This document shows positions 54,010-64,000 of a stretch of 64,000 bases of DNA, in pieces. The translations under genes were made by a program, and so were the position numbers. Origin of the DNA: [Mycobacterium] vasticus. GTDB taxonomy: Bacteria; Actinomycetota; Actinomycetes; Mycobacteriales; Mycobacteriaceae. The notes below the pieces were generated by a model that was not told where the DNA came from, did no database searches, and saw nothing but the letters and a program-made list of their open reading frames with translations. How positions within the stretch are numbered: position 1 is the stretch's first letter; every line of letters starts with the position of its first letter. Location of the stretch: the NCBI RefSeq assembly GCF_020181595.1, contig NZ_CP084028.1:38602-102601 (forward strand). The letters run 5' to 3'.

Positions 54010-55122
54010 ATGTCAGCCAGCGCAGACGAATCCGTACATCCGACGGTAGTCAAGGCCGCCGCGTGGGCCTGGCGGCTGCTGGTGCTGTTCGCCGCAGTCC
54101 TGGCGGTGCTGCTGGTGGTGCGGCGCCTGGAGGTGATCGTCGTTCCGGTGGCGCTGGCCTTGATGATGTCGGCGTTGCTGCTGCCCGGCGTGGACTGGCT
54201 GGACCGGCGTGGGACACCCCGGGGCCTGGCGGTGTTCCTGCTGCTGCTCGGTGGTCTGGCGGTGCTGGCCGGGCTGCTGAGTTTCGTGGTCGACCAGTTC
54301 ATCGACGGCGTGCCTGGTCTGGTCGAACAGGTCACCGCGGTGGTCAACTCCACTCAGCACTGGCTGGTCGAGGGGCCGCTGCACCTGAGCAGCGAGCAGA
54401 TCGCCAACGTCGGCGACACCGTGGTCAACGGGCTGCGCAGCAATCAGGCCAAGCTGACCAGTGGCGCGCTGTCGACGGCCGAGACCCTCACCAAGATCGT
54501 CACCGGCGCCTTCGTCGTGCTGTTCACGCTGATCTTCTTCCTCTACGGCGGCCGGGACATCTGGCGGTTCACGGTGCGGTTCTTCCCCGGCGACGTGCGC
54601 GAGCGGGTGCACGCCGCCGGCATCGCCGGCTTCGAGTCGCTGATCGGCTACATTCGCGCCACGTTCCTGGTGGCACTGGTCGACGCCGTCGGCATCGGTA
54701 TCGGGCTGGCGATCATGGCGGTACCGCTGGCGCTGCCGCTGGCGTCGCTGGTGTTCCTGGGGGCCTTCATCCCGCTGGTCGGTGCGGTGCTCACCGGACT
54801 GCTGGCGGTGCTGGTCGCGCTGATCGCCAAGGGCTGGATCTACGGGCTGATCACCCTGGGGCTGATCATCGCGGTCAACCAGTTGGAGGCCCACGTGCTA
54901 CAGCCGCTGGTGATGGGGCGCGCGGTGTCGATACATCCGCTGGCGGTGGTGCTGGGCATCTCGACCGGGGGCATCCTGGCCGGGATCGTCGGCGCGCTGC
55001 TCGCCGTCCCGACGATCGCGTTCATCGATCGAGCGGTGCGGGCGCTGCTGTCCTCGGGCGTCGAACCGGCGGCCGAAGGGGTCAGTACCGACCCTCCCGG
55101 CGCAGCAGCTCCGCCGCACTGA
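54010..55122 (+). CDS. AI-2E family membrane transporter (Rv0205-like)
   Basis: A 370-residue membrane protein of the AI-2E transporter / PerM family. Eight or so hydrophobic segments are visible, with the family signature [21 protein letters not shown] and [27 protein letters not shown] split across adjacent helices. The ATG at 54010 is chosen; the frame extends upstream to 53962 without a good site. Family members export small molecules or act as Na+/H+ antiporters, and the substrate here is unknown. The last 41 bases overlap the end of mmpL3 on the opposite strand. Confidence 0.86.
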   Translation: MSASADESVHPTVVKAAAWAWRLLVLFAAVLAVLLVVRRLEVIVVPVALALMMSALLLPGVDWLDRRGTPRGLAVFLLLLGGLAVLAGLLSFVVDQFIDGVPGLVEQVTAVVNSTQHWLVEGPLHLSSEQIANVGDTVVNGLRSNQAKLTSGALSTAETLTKIVTGAFVVLFTLIFFLYGGRDIWRFTVRFFPGDVRERVHAAGIAGFESLIGYIRATFLVALVDAVGIGIGLAIMAVPLALPLASLVFLGAFIPLVGAVLTGLLAVLVALIAKGWIYGLITLGLIIAVNQLEAHVLQPLVMGRAVSIHPLAVVLGISTGGILAGIVGALLAVPTIAFIDRAVRALLSSGVEPAAEGVSTDPPGAAAPPH

Positions 55123-57925
55123 GGCCGCCGGCGGTGCCGCGTCGCTTCGGGTCCTCCGGCGTCGCCTCGCCGGCCTGATCGCTTGCGGCGGTGAGCTTTT
55201 CGGTGGCCGGGCCCTCCGATGCGCTCTGCACCGGGATGGCGGTGGTGGCGTCACTCTCCGTCGGTACCGACAGCGCCCGGGTCGCGTCGTCGGCCGGCGG
55301 CGCATCCGCGCTGCGCAGCCGTGTCGTCGCCGCGTCCCGGCCGCCGCGCAGCTCACCGAGCCAGGACTCGATCTCGCGCTCGGAACCCTCGGGTTCTGTC
55401 GTGGGTGCCTCGACCTTTTCGGTGACCGCCTCGGCGGCGCGCAAGCGGGTGGTGGGCTCGGCCGGTCCGGCATTGATCCGGCTGGTCCGGGCGTTCGACG
55501 GGTTGCCGGTGACCGGCCGGGTGGGCAACTGCTCGGTTGCCCGCGGCCGGGGCTGGCCCGGGGCGGGGTGGGTGGGGTCGTGCGTGGGCCGCGCCGCGCC
55601 GGCACCCGCCGGGGCAGCCGCCACCATGGCGGGCGCGGTGCGGCGGGTCAGTTTCCGCCGCTCGTCAGGCAGCCGGATCTCGCCGAGCCCGATCCGGTTC
55701 TGCAGGCGCTTCATCCAGCGCGGGGCCCACCAGCAGTCGTCGCCGAGCAGCTTCATCACCGCCGGGACCAGGAACATCCGGATGACAGTGGCGTCGAGCA
55801 GCAGCGCGGCCATCAGGCCGAACGCCAGGTACTTCATCATCACCAGGTCGGAGAACACGAAGGACGCGGCCACCACCGCGAGGATCAGTGCGGCCGCGGT
55901 GATCAGGCGGCCGGTGGTGGCGGTGCCGATCCGGATCGCCTCGGTGGTGGACATCCCGGATTCCCGGGCCTCCACCATTCGGGAGACCAGGAACACCTCG
56001 TAGTCGGTGGCCAGGCCCCAGCCCACGGCGACGACCAGCGCGATCACCACCACCATCAGCGGTGTCGGAGTGAAGTTCAGCAGCCCGGCGCCGTGGCCGT
56101 CGACGAACATCCAGGTGAGGATGCCCATCGTGGCTCCGATGGTCAGCGCGCTCATCACCGCCGCCTTCAGCGGCAGCACCAAGGACCCGAAGGCCAGGAA
56201 CATCAGCAGGGTGGTGGTGGTCAGCAGGATCACCAGCATCAGCGGCCCTTTGTCGACCATGGCGTGGATGCTGTCCTGCTCCAACGCCGGGGTGCCGCCG
56301 ACCAGCACGTCCAGGCCCTTCGGCGTGCTCATGGCACGCAGGGCCTTGATCTTCTGCGCCGCGTCGTTGCGGTTGATCAGGCCGTTCTCGATCACCCGCA
56401 CCGAGGCGTCCTTGGACGCTCCGGGCAGGTATGGGCGTTCCCTCCACATCTCCGACGCGTTGTCGTCCGGTTCGACGAACCCATTGATCGCCATTGCCCG
56501 GTTGCGGACATCGGCGACCTGCTGGTCGGTGACCGGCTTATCGGCGTCGCTCTTGATCACCAGCGTCAGCTTCTCGGTGCGGAAGCCCGGGAAGATGTCG
56601 TCGAAGTGTTCCTGGGCCACCCGGGCGGTGTTGTCCGGTGGCAGGTACTTCTCGCTCATCCCGCCGAACTCCAGTTTGCCCAGCGGGATGATCAGCAGGA
56701 TCATCGCGACCACGATCGGGATGGCGAAGGCCAGCGGTCGCTGCATGACGAAGTTGACCAACTTGCCCCAGAACCCGGCCTCGACCTCTTCGCGGGTCTT
56801 GGTCTTCTGGGTCTTCTCGGCGAACCAGCCGATGACGCGGTTGGAGAACTCCCAGTCCCGCAGGAACGGAATCCGGTAGAGGGTGCGTACCCCGAGTGCG
56901 TCGACGTTGGTGCCCAGCACCCCCAGGATGGCCGGCAGCAGCGTGATCGACAGGACGGCGGCCAGCCCCACCGCAGCGAAGAATGCGTAGGTCAGTGAAT
57001 GCACGAAGCCCTGCGGCAGCACCAGCAGGCTGGCGCACGAGGCGACGATCAGTACCGCCGAGAACACCACGGTGCGCCCGGCCGTCATCACCGAGCGCCG
57101 GACCGCCGCCTCGGTGTCGTAGCCCTCGGCGATTTCCTCACGGAACCGGCTCACCACGAACAGGCCGTAGTCGATCGCGATACCCAGGCCGATCAGCGAG
57201 ACCACCGGCTGGGCGAAGAAGTGCACCGGCCCGAAGTGCGTGGTGAGCTGCAGGATGCCCGTCGCCCCGGCGATGCTCAACCCACCGACGATCACCGGCA
57301 GGCTGGCGGCGATCACCCCGCCGAACACGAAGAACAGCACCACCGCCACCAAGGGCAGCGCCAGCACCTCCATGCGCTGTTGGTCGCTGGCGATGGTGCC
57401 GGTCAGCGCGCTGGCGATCGGTTGCAGGCCGCCCAGTTCGACCTTGCCGCCGTCGAGCTCCTGCAAAGCCGGTTCGGCCTCCTGGAAATTCTTGAGGATG
57501 GTGTCGTCATCGTCGCCCTTGATCTGGATCGAGGCGAACGCGTGCTTCTTGTCCGGGTCGGCCATGTTGGCCAGTGCTTCGGGATTGGTGAAGTAGCCGA
57601 CCCAACTCATGATCTGGTCGGAGTGGTCGTTTTTGACCTTGTTCAGCCCGTTCTTGATCCCGTCGGACCACGCCTTGTCATCGACGGTCTCGCCTTTCGG
57701 GGCGGTGAAGACCGCCACCACATGACTGGTGCGGTCCCTGCCGTAAGCCTCGTCGCCGAGGACCGACGCCTTTACTGACTGGCTGCCGTCGTCATAGAAG
57801 CCGCTCTGGGTGACATGGTCGCCCAGGCTCATGCCGTAGACGCCGCCACCGAGGCAGAGCGCCACCATCACGCCGATTACGATGAACCGGTAGCGGTATA
57901 CAGTTCGACCCCACCAGGCGAACAC
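55082..57925 (-). CDS. mmpL3: Trehalose monomycolate flippase MmpL3
   Basis: A 947-residue RND protein that moves trehalose monomycolate across the inner membrane and is essential in mycobacteria. Two Asp-Tyr proton-relay pairs are seen, D252/Y253 in [11 protein letters not shown] and D641/Y642 in [11 protein letters not shown]. Two porter domains are interleaved, and a disordered C-terminal domain of about 200 residues is rich in Thr, Ala and Arg. The GTG start at 57925 gives [13 protein letters not shown], as in orthologues. The site is the target of several antitubercular inhibitor classes. The end overlaps the AI-2E gene by 41 bases. Confidence 0.96.
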   Translation of the reverse strand: MFAWWGRTVYRYRFIVIGVMVALCLGGGVYGMSLGDHVTQSGFYDDGSQSVKASVLGDEAYGRDRTSHVVAVFTAPKGETVDDKAWSDGIKNGLNKVKNDHSDQIMSWVGYFTNPEALANMADPDKKHAFASIQIKGDDDDTILKNFQEAEPALQELDGGKVELGGLQPIASALTGTIASDQQRMEVLALPLVAVVLFFVFGGVIAASLPVIVGGLSIAGATGILQLTTHFGPVHFFAQPVVSLIGLGIAIDYGLFVVSRFREEIAEGYDTEAAVRRSVMTAGRTVVFSAVLIVASCASLLVLPQGFVHSLTYAFFAAVGLAAVLSITLLPAILGVLGTNVDALGVRTLYRIPFLRDWEFSNRVIGWFAEKTQKTKTREEVEAGFWGKLVNFVMQRPLAFAIPIVVAMILLIIPLGKLEFGGMSEKYLPPDNTARVAQEHFDDIFPGFRTEKLTLVIKSDADKPVTDQQVADVRNRAMAINGFVEPDDNASEMWRERPYLPGASKDASVRVIENGLINRNDAAQKIKALRAMSTPKGLDVLVGGTPALEQDSIHAMVDKGPLMLVILLTTTTLLMFLAFGSLVLPLKAAVMSALTIGATMGILTWMFVDGHGAGLLNFTPTPLMVVVIALVVAVGWGLATDYEVFLVSRMVEARESGMSTTEAIRIGTATTGRLITAAALILAVVAASFVFSDLVMMKYLAFGLMAALLLDATVIRMFLVPAVMKLLGDDCWWAPRWMKRLQNRIGLGEIRLPDERRKLTRRTAPAMVAAAPAGAGAARPTHDPTHPAPGQPRPRATEQLPTRPVTGNPSNARTSRINAGPAEPTTRLRAAEAVTEKVEAPTTEPEGSEREIESWLGELRGGRDAATTRLRSADAPPADDATRALSVPTESDATTAIPVQSASEGPATEKLTAASDQAGEATPEDPKRRGTAGGLSAAELLRREGRY

Positions 57926-57996
57926 CTATACGCTCCTCACTGCAGTCTGTTGCGACATCTTTGGACCTGCGTCTGTGGTTCAGGCTCTCCAGTGTG

Positions 57997-58677
57997 TCAC
58001 TCTCGCGAGTTCAGCAGCGAGCTCAATGGGCGGAACGGCTGCAACCACGCCCCCTGCTCCGGCAGCGAATCCAGGCTGATTCGCGGCAGCCGCTCCCGGA
58101 AAACACCAGGGATGTCTTCCAGGTCGACGAACTCCAAGGTATCCGAGGCTAGCGCCCAGCTGGCATGTTCGCGAAATCCGAGCACCTGAACAGCCACGCC
58201 GGCCGAGCACAGTTCTTCCAGCGGTTCCCGGAACGCCTGGCCGTCGGCGGAGGCCACCACCACCCCCGCCAGCCCCTGTTCTCTGCGCAGGGCGATGTGT
58301 TCGAGCATGTCGGCGTCGACGTCACTGTCCTCGTCGACCTTGGGTTTGGCGAAGACGGCGAAACCCACGTTTCGCAGCGCCTCCACCCACGGCCGGACGA
58401 CGTCCGCACTGCCCGGGGCGATGTTGGTGAACACCGTCGCCTCGGGCTCGATCGGGGTCTGCGGGTGACCCGCCGAGATCTCAGCGGTGCGGCTCAGCAG
58501 CCAGCGGCCCAGCGCGTCGAAGCGAGGCCGCTCCAACCCGGTCGGGCGCCGGCCGAGGATGGCGCCCAGTCCCATGTCCAGGTTCGGGGCGTCCCACACC
58601 AGCAGTACCCGCCGCGGTGCCGGTGCATCCGTGGGCGGCCTGGCAGCCGCTCCGGCGTCCAGTTCGGTCGCGGTCAT
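57997..58677 (-). CDS. NYN-domain (PIN-like nuclease) protein (Rv0207c-like)
   Basis: A 226-residue protein with a NYN domain. The acidic nuclease-type residues are in LVWDAPNLDMGLG, VDEDSDVDADMLEHIA and GVVVASADGQAFREP. NYN proteins are RNases, so RNA cleavage is expected but not shown. The start overlaps the trmB stop by ATGA (58674-58677), so the two are co-translated. It lies between mmpL3 and trmB as in M. tuberculosis. Confidence 0.85.
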   Translation of the reverse strand: MTATELDAGAAARPPTDAPAPRRVLLVWDAPNLDMGLGAILGRRPTGLERPRFDALGRWLLSRTAEISAGHPQTPIEPEATVFTNIAPGSADVVRPWVEALRNVGFAVFAKPKVDEDSDVDADMLEHIALRREQGLAGVVVASADGQAFREPLEELCSAGVAVQVLGFREHASWALASDTLEFVDLEDIPGVFRERLPRISLDSLPEQGAWLQPFRPLSSLLNSRE

Positions 58678-59429
58678 CGGGGCCGCTGCCAGACGAATTC
58701 GTTGATCGCGCTGCCGGCGTCGCGTCCCTTGGCCTCGTATTTGGTGGTGGGGCGTTCGACCGAGATCGGTAAGCCAGAGCCGTAGGAAGGGTCGGCCACC
58801 CGACGCAGGCCGGGCTCACCGTCACCGGACTCGGCGATCTGTTCGGCGTAGCCCGCGTGATCGGTCGCCGCGTGCAGGACTCCGCCCGGCTGCAGGCGGT
58901 CGGCGATCAACGCCATGGTGGCCGGCTGCAGCAACCGGCGCTTGTGGTGGCGCGCTTTGGGCCACGGATCCGGGAAGAACACCCGCACCCCGATCAGCGA
59001 CGACGGCGTGAGCAGGTGTTCGAGCACGTCGAGGCCGTCGCCGCGCAGCATCCTGATGTTGGTCAGCTGGTCGCGGTCGATCGCGGACAGCAACTGCGCC
59101 AGCCCACGTTCGTAGATCTCGACGGCGATCACGTCCAGGTCGGGTTCGGCCTGGGCCATCGCCGCCGTCGAGGTGCCGGCTCCGCAGCCGATCTCCAGCA
59201 CCACCGGGGCGTCGCGGCCGAACCAGCGGCGCAGATCCAGCGGTTCGGGCCGGTCGGGCAGCACGTCGCCGCCGATCTCGGGCCAGAGCCGGTCCCACCT
59301 CTCGCGCTGGCCGGTGGACAGCGCGGAGTGCCGGTAGCGGACATGGAAGTTTCGGGCGCGACGCGGGGTCGGCGGGGCCTCGATGTCGGCCGCCGGCTCG
59401 ACGTCGCGCTGCGCATGCATGCCGTCCAT
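58674..59429 (-). CDS. trmB: tRNA (guanine-N7)-methyltransferase TrmB
   Basis: A 251-residue SAM-dependent enzyme that makes m7G46 in tRNA. The SAM motif is VLEIGCGAGTSTAAMA, followed by AVEIYERGLAQLL and the TrmB signature VRVFFPDPWPKARHHKRRLL. The C-terminal RPTTKYEAKGRDAG is also diagnostic. It has about 50 extra N-terminal residues rich in Pro/Arg, which is normal in mycobacteria. It is probably the first gene of the trmB-NYN-mmpL3 stretch. Confidence 0.92.
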   Translation of the reverse strand: MDGMHAQRDVEPAADIEAPPTPRRARNFHVRYRHSALSTGQRERWDRLWPEIGGDVLPDRPEPLDLRRWFGRDAPVVLEIGCGAGTSTAAMAQAEPDLDVIAVEIYERGLAQLLSAIDRDQLTNIRMLRGDGLDVLEHLLTPSSLIGVRVFFPDPWPKARHHKRRLLQPATMALIADRLQPGGVLHAATDHAGYAEQIAESGDGEPGLRRVADPSYGSGLPISVERPTTKYEAKGRDAGSAINEFVWQRPR

Positions 59430-59531
59430 GGTGACCCATGAAGCCGCCGGGGCCCACTTCGCGGTTCACATTGATACCCAACAGTTGCTTACTCACCTGG
59501 TGACTCGCGTGCCGACGACGCAGCTGACACC

Positions 59532-60305
59532 ATGGCCTCGATGGAAGGCATGGTCGTGGCACAGGCGCACCAGCTCTTCGCCGATGGGCTGACCGGACTG
59601 GCTGCCGACCTGTGCGATCCGCGGCTGTCGGCGATGGCCGTGAGCCTCACCGCGCCGCTGCGGGTCGCGGTGTGCGGCCGGCGCGGGGTGGGCCGGCGCA
59701 GCGTCGCCGCCGCGCTGGCCGGCGCCGGGGTCAATGTCGTCGCGCCTGCTGAGCCCTCCGGGGACGCCGACGTCGACGTCTATGTGGTCGCCGAAGTGGT
59801 CAAACCCGAGGACCGGACTGCGCTGGACACGTCGCGCCGGCCGCTGCTGGCGGTGCTGAACAAGGTGGACGTGTCCGGTGTGGACGTGCGCGTCACGGCG
59901 GCGCTGGGTGTGCCGTGGGTGCCGATGTCCGCGTTGTTCGCACTGGCCGGCGATGATCTGCGCCCGCTCAGTGGCGTCGACGAAGTTGTCGCGCGCCTGA
60001 CGGCGCTCGGTGCCGCCGTGCACTACCGGCGGATGACCGATGCGGTGGCCCGGTTGCATGCGTGCGCGGTCGGTGACGACCGGATCCACGAGTTTCTGAT
60101 CGCCGATGCCACCGTGGCGGCCCGGATGGCCGCGGCCGAAGCCGTGATGGCAGCGCACTGCCTGGCGGGTGAACCGTCGCTGCGACGGGCACGCCGGTGG
60201 CACGGCTGTCGCAGCATGCCGCTGGACGCCACCGGGCGAGCCTGCGCCGGCGATATCGCCCGGGGATCCCTGCGGCTATGGGCGGCAACGGCGGACCGCT
60301 CATGA
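59532..60305 (+). CDS. Dynamin-like GTPase-type protein (Rv0209-like)
   Basis: A 257-residue protein with the trace of a GTPase fold. A P-loop-like VCGRRGVGRRSVAAAL has Arg in place of the Walker A Lys, and a G4-type motif NKVD occurs in LAVLNKVDVSG. The end overlaps the following gene by ATGA, so the pair should be made together. The start could be any of the ATGs at 59532, 59541 and 59550. It resembles the unstudied Rv0209 family; dynamin-like membrane remodelling is a hypothesis. Confidence 0.62.
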   Translation: MASMEGMVVAQAHQLFADGLTGLAADLCDPRLSAMAVSLTAPLRVAVCGRRGVGRRSVAAALAGAGVNVVAPAEPSGDADVDVYVVAEVVKPEDRTALDTSRRPLLAVLNKVDVSGVDVRVTAALGVPWVPMSALFALAGDDLRPLSGVDEVVARLTALGAAVHYRRMTDAVARLHACAVGDDRIHEFLIADATVAARMAAAEAVMAAHCLAGEPSLRRARRWHGCRSMPLDATGRACAGDIARGSLRLWAATADRS

Positions 60306-61741
60306 CCGACGATCCCGTAGACCGGGTGGACGCTCTGGTGGCCCAGATCGCCCCCGGCGTGCGCCCGCCGGCGGTGCGGCGCAGCGAGGTGGTGCTGGTG
60401 ACCGGGCCGTGGCTGGCCGGGGTCAGTGCGGTGGCGGTGGCGTTGGCCGACCTGCTGGCCGACCGGCTGCCGGGGTGGCGGGTGGTCGAGGCCACCGACC
60501 TGGCGCCGGGCGAGGTCGCGACGGCGGTGGTGTTCGTGGTGTCGGCCGCGGCGGCACTGGCCCAGTCGGACTGCGCGCTGCTCGACGCCGCGGCAGCTCA
60601 CACCGACGTGGTGATCGGCGTGGTGTCCAAGATTGACGCCCACCACCAGTGGCGGGAGATGCAGGAGGTGGCCCGCGAGGTCCTGCCCGAATACGCGCCG
60701 CGTTACCGCGACGTCGCCTGGGTGGGTGCGGCGGCGGCGCCCGCGCGAGGCGAACCGCTCATCGACGACCTGGCTGCCGAGCTGATCAACCAGCTGGGGG
60801 ACAGCGATGTGCAACGACGTAACCGGTTGCGGTCCTGGGAGTTCCAGTTGCGCACCGACGCCGACCGAATCGACCGCAATGCCCGTGCGGACGGGCGGCG
60901 GGCCCGGGTGGCATTGCTGCAGGAGCAACGCGACGAGGTGCTGCGGCAGCGGCGGTTGTCGAAATCGGAGCGGGTGATCGCGTTGCGCAGCCGCATCGCG
61001 ACGGCCCGGGTACAGCTCGGCTACTTCGCCCGCAAGCGCTGCGCCTCGGTGCGCGGCGAGCTCGCCGAAGACGTCGCGAATATGACGCGTAGCCGGCTGG
61101 ACGAATTCACGGACTATGTCGATGACCGGTTGGCGGAGGCCGTGGTGGAGGTCGACGAGGGTGTCACCGAGCAACTGGCCGACGTCGCCCACGAGCTCGG
61201 CCTCTCCGCCGTGCCGGCGTCCGACGCGGCGCTGCCACAGGTCGAGGCCGGTGAGCCGCCGTTGAGCTCACGGCGGCTGGAAACACAGCTGACGATCCTG
61301 TTCGGGATGGGCTTCGGAGGGGGTGTGGCGCTGACGCTGAGCCGGTTGTTCGCGCACCTGGCCCCGGTGCCCGCCGCGGCGGGGGCGGTGGCCTGTGTGG
61401 CGATCGGGGTGGCGGTCACGGTGTGGGTGGTGCGGATCCGCGGGCTGCTGCGCGACCGGGCGGTGCTGGACCGCTGGGTGGGCGAGACCACCGGGGCGCT
61501 GGGGTCGACCCTGGCCGAACTGGTCGCGCTGCGGGTGGTGGCGGCCGAGACGACGCTGACCGCCGAACTGGCGGAGCGCAACGAGACCGAGGCCACTGCG
61601 GCCGCAGACCGGATCGCCGGACTGGACCGCGAACTCGCCGAGCACGCCGCGGCCACCGCCCGTGCCGCTACGGTGCGGGATCGTCAGTTGCCGATGTTGC
61701 GTCGGGCGCTGGAGAATGTGCGCGCTGACCTGGGTGAATGA
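60302..61741 (+). CDS. Dynamin-like GTPase-type membrane protein (Rv0210-like)
   Basis: A 479-residue protein coupled to the preceding gene (ATGA). The N-terminal G-like domain has a degenerate P-loop (VTGPWLAGVSAVAVAL) and a SKID motif in the G4 position. Long helices rich in Arg/Glu follow, then a pair of hydrophobic segments (LTILFGMGFGGGVALTLSRL and VACVAIGVAVTVWVVRI) and another coiled-coil stretch. The order head-stalk-membrane paddle-stalk recalls bacterial dynamins acting as heterodimers. Function is unproven. Confidence 0.62.
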   Translation: MTDDPVDRVDALVAQIAPGVRPPAVRRSEVVLVTGPWLAGVSAVAVALADLLADRLPGWRVVEATDLAPGEVATAVVFVVSAAAALAQSDCALLDAAAAHTDVVIGVVSKIDAHHQWREMQEVAREVLPEYAPRYRDVAWVGAAAAPARGEPLIDDLAAELINQLGDSDVQRRNRLRSWEFQLRTDADRIDRNARADGRRARVALLQEQRDEVLRQRRLSKSERVIALRSRIATARVQLGYFARKRCASVRGELAEDVANMTRSRLDEFTDYVDDRLAEAVVEVDEGVTEQLADVAHELGLSAVPASDAALPQVEAGEPPLSSRRLETQLTILFGMGFGGGVALTLSRLFAHLAPVPAAAGAVACVAIGVAVTVWVVRIRGLLRDRAVLDRWVGETTGALGSTLAELVALRVVAAETTLTAELAERNETEATAAADRIAGLDRELAEHAAATARAATVRDRQLPMLRRALENVRADLGE

Positions 61742-61821
61742 GGCTCCGCCAACGTCGCGGCAACGGGTGATCGATAGCTCGAGTTTCGATTGTTTCGATC
61801 CGTGTAGCTATTGACGGTAAT

Positions 61822-61846
61822 CTCTTATTTAATGGCGGTATAAGAG
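61822..61846. promoter_or_regulatory. AT-rich inverted repeat in the pckG promoter region
   Basis: CTCTTAT (61822-61828) and ATAAGAG (61840-61846) form a perfect 7-bp inverted repeat with an 11-base spacer. It overlaps a TANNNT element (TAATCT, 61818-61823) about 90 bases upstream of pckG. The whole 61780-61850 segment is far richer in AT than its surroundings, as expected for a strong, regulated promoter. No regulator is identified. Confidence 0.4.
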
Positions 61847-61909
61847 GTGAGGCGTTGCGGGTAGCAGCGGCGACGTCCCCAAGTGACACAGGTTACACAG
61901 GAGAGCTCA

Positions 61910-63730
61910 ATGACCTCAGCGACCATCCCAGGTCTGGACACCGCCCCGACGAAGCACGCCGAGTTGCTCGCCTGGGTTCATGAGGTCGCCGAGCTCACCC
62001 AGCCCGACCGGGTGGAGTGGTCCGACGGTTCCGAGGAGGAGTGGAACCGGCTGATGGCCCAGCTGGTGGACTCCGGCGCGGCGGTCAAGCTGGACGACAA
62101 GAAGAAGCCCAACTCCTACCTGGCCGTCTCCGACCCCGCCGACGTCGCCCGCGTCGAATCGCGCACCTACATCTGTAGCCGCACCCCCGAAGGTGCCGGC
62201 CCCACCAACAACTGGATGGACCCGGACGAGATGCGGGCCACCATGACCGAGCTCTACCGGGGCTGCATGCGCGGCCGCACCATGTACGTCATTCCGTTCT
62301 GCATGGGACCGCTCGGCGCCGAGGACCCCAAGCTCGGGATTGAGATCACCGACTCGCCCTACGTGGTGACGTCGATGAAGGTGATGACCCGGATGGGCAC
62401 CGCAGCACTGGAGAAGATCGGCACCGACGGCGCCTACGTCAAGGGCCTGCACTCGGTGGGCGCCCCGCTGGCCCCCGGCGAGAAGGACGTGCCGTGGCCG
62501 TGCAACTCCGAGAAGTACATCACCCACTTCCCCGAGACCCGCGAGATCTGGAGCTACGGTTCAGGTTACGGCGGCAATGCGCTGCTGGGCAAGAAGTGCT
62601 ACGCGCTGCGGATCGCCTCGGCGATGGCCCACGACGAGGGCTGGCTGGCCGAGCACATGCTGATCCTCAAGCTGATCTCGCCGGAGAACAAGGCCTACTA
62701 CGTGGCCGCGGCATTCCCGTCGGCGTGCGGCAAGACCAACCTGGCGATGATCCAGCCGACCATCCCGGGCTGGCGGGCCGAGACCCTCGGTGACGACATC
62801 GCCTGGATGCGGTTCGGCAAGGACGGCCGGCTCTACGCGGTGAACCCCGAGGCCGGTTTCTTCGGGGTGGCCCCGGGCACCAGCCGCAGCTCGAACCCGA
62901 ACGCGATGATCACCGTCGAAGCCGGAAACACCATCTACACCAACGTCGCTCACACCGATGACAACGATGTGTGGTGGGAGGGCATCGACGGCGACACCCC
63001 GGCGCACCTGATCGACTGGAAGGGCAACGACTGGGCGCCGGAGTCGGGAACGCCTGCGGCACACCCGAACTCGCGTTACTGCACCCCGATGTCGCAGTGC
63101 CCGATCCTGGCTCCGGAGTGGGATGACCCGCAGGGCGTGCCGATCTCGGCGATCCTGTTCGGCGCCCGGCGCAAGACCACGGTGCCGTTGGTGAGCCAGG
63201 CCCGCGACTGGCAGCACGGCGTGTTCATCGGCGCCACCATGGGTTCCGAGCAGACTGCGGCCGCCGAGGGCACCGTGGGCAAGGTGCGCCGCGACCCGAT
63301 GGCGATGCTGCCGTTCATCGGCTACAACGCCGGCGACTACATGCAGCACTGGATCGACACCGGCAAGAGCGCTGACGAGTCCAAGCTGCCGAAGGTGTTC
63401 TTCGTCAACTGGTTCCGTCGCGGCGACGACGGTCGCTTCCTGTGGCCGGGCTTCGGTGAGAACAGCCGGGTACTCAAGTGGATCGTCGAGCGCGTGGAGG
63501 GCAAGGCCGGCGGTCAGGAGACCGCGATCGGCACCGTTCCGCAAGCCTCGGATCTGGAGCTGGCCGGGTTGGACGTGTCCGCTGCTGACGTGGAGCAGGC
63601 CCTGGTGGTCGACGCCGACGAGTGGCGCCGCGAGCTGCCGCTGATCGAGGAGTGGTTCGACTTCATCGGCGACAAGCTGCCGACCGGGCTGCGCGACGAG
63701 TTCGACGCCCTCAAGCAGCGCCTGGGGTAG
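61910..63730 (+). CDS. pckG: Phosphoenolpyruvate carboxykinase (GTP)
   Basis: A 606-residue GTP-type PEPCK that interconverts oxaloacetate and PEP, the entry to gluconeogenesis during growth on fatty acids or sterols. The kinase-1a loop [12 protein letters not shown] contains the active-site Cys at about 273. Nucleotide- and metal-site segments such as GDDIAWMRF and [12 protein letters not shown] are present. The ATG at 61910 has AGGAGAG about 5 bases upstream; a start nine codons earlier in the same frame lacks a good site. An IR and an AT-rich tract lie upstream. Confidence 0.96.
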   Translation: MTSATIPGLDTAPTKHAELLAWVHEVAELTQPDRVEWSDGSEEEWNRLMAQLVDSGAAVKLDDKKKPNSYLAVSDPADVARVESRTYICSRTPEGAGPTNNWMDPDEMRATMTELYRGCMRGRTMYVIPFCMGPLGAEDPKLGIEITDSPYVVTSMKVMTRMGTAALEKIGTDGAYVKGLHSVGAPLAPGEKDVPWPCNSEKYITHFPETREIWSYGSGYGGNALLGKKCYALRIASAMAHDEGWLAEHMLILKLISPENKAYYVAAAFPSACGKTNLAMIQPTIPGWRAETLGDDIAWMRFGKDGRLYAVNPEAGFFGVAPGTSRSSNPNAMITVEAGNTIYTNVAHTDDNDVWWEGIDGDTPAHLIDWKGNDWAPESGTPAAHPNSRYCTPMSQCPILAPEWDDPQGVPISAILFGARRKTTVPLVSQARDWQHGVFIGATMGSEQTAAAEGTVGKVRRDPMAMLPFIGYNAGDYMQHWIDTGKSADESKLPKVFFVNWFRRGDDGRFLWPGFGENSRVLKWIVERVEGKAGGQETAIGTVPQASDLELAGLDVSAADVEQALVVDADEWRRELPLIEEWFDFIGDKLPTGLRDEFDALKQRLG

Positions 63731-63745
63731 CTCCTATTCCGCGAG

Positions 63746-63768
63746 CGTGCGCGTCTGAACGCGACACG
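63746..63768. terminator. Hairpin after pckG
   Basis: CGTGCGCGT, a 4-base loop and ACGCGACACG form a stem with one bulged base, 16 bases after the pckG stop. There is no U-tract. It is a plausible factor-assisted terminator or a fragment of a common mycobacterial intergenic repeat. Confidence 0.35.
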
Positions 63769-63856
63769 CCGCGTCTGGCCGTACCGTTGTGCACGCCCGC
63801 GACCGGTGCCTCGACCACTTGACACCCGTCAAGTTGACCGGCGGTACAGTCTGCCC

Positions 63857-64000
<144 letters not shown>

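Noticed and set aside
61891..61906. CRP-like site upstream of pckG (GTGACACAGGTTACAC)
   Set aside because: The two half-sites are only partly symmetrical and it lies in the expected transcribed leader beside the ribosome site; too weak to list.

Overview
The window looks like a contig from a high-GC actinobacterium of the family Mycobacteriaceae. It carries two complete-looking mce operons, mmpL3 and mmpL11, mymT, ricR, zmp1, an L,D-transpeptidase, GTP-dependent PEP carboxykinase and many GTG starts. Gene order follows the M. tuberculosis H37Rv Rv0162c-Rv0214 stretch closely, as I recall that map, with insertions and losses. Species cannot be fixed from the sequence alone. The right end runs into a G homopolymer of at least 52 bases that looks technical.

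Layout. 1-3098: the end of a cytochrome P450 followed by a tightly packed oxidoreductase / aldolase / SDR cluster. 3099-6750: a zinc alcohol dehydrogenase, a hotdog thioesterase, an SRPBCC protein and fadD5. The GntR-type repressor gene mce1R, which sits before fadD5 in M. tuberculosis, is absent. 6925-19676: the mce1 operon (yrbE1A-B, mce1A-F, four mam genes), nearly all with ATGA or GTGA overlaps, preceded by a 19-codon arginine-rich leader ORF whose stop overlaps the yrbE1A start. 19682-20347: a DUF1275 membrane protein.

20362-30835 (minus strand): a second mce operon (yrbE A-B, mceA-F, one mam gene, one MPT64-like secreted protein), convergent with mce1. Its lipoprotein gene mceE carries a frameshift that looks like a 13-bp deletion between short direct repeats. 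The divergent region 30836-31106 holds several perfect inverted repeats. Past it lie a secreted protein of unknown role and a second mam paralogue. The block sits between genes that are near neighbours in M. tuberculosis, so it reads as an insertion relative to that layout.

32345-39039: a phosphodiester glycosidase-like secreted protein, pirin, an NDMA-dependent alcohol dehydrogenase with an exact KstR-type operator just upstream, a hydroxysteroid-dehydrogenase-like SDR, monoacylglycerol lipase, a DUF2786 protein, an HExxH protein and a transglutaminase-like protein. 39079-42756: a copper module, with the metallothionein mymT (49 codons) and a DUF305 lipoprotein-ricR operon, each under an exact TACCC-N5-GGGTA RicR operator, with an O-methyltransferase and ilvD between them.

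42836-61741: an MFS transporter, an L,D-transpeptidase, zmp1, two Mce-associated-type membrane proteins, an HTH protein, mmpL11 with a haem-binding secreted protein, a flippase-like membrane protein, an AI-2E family protein, mmpL3, a NYN-domain protein, trmB and a pair of degenerate dynamin-like GTPases. This is the mycolate and haem transport neighbourhood of the mycobacterial core genome. 61910-63730: pckG. 63857-end: the start of an acyl-CoA synthetase (fadD4-like), cut off by the G run. No tRNA, rRNA, CRISPR array or insertion sequence was recognised, and no gene-free stretch exceeds about 300 bases.
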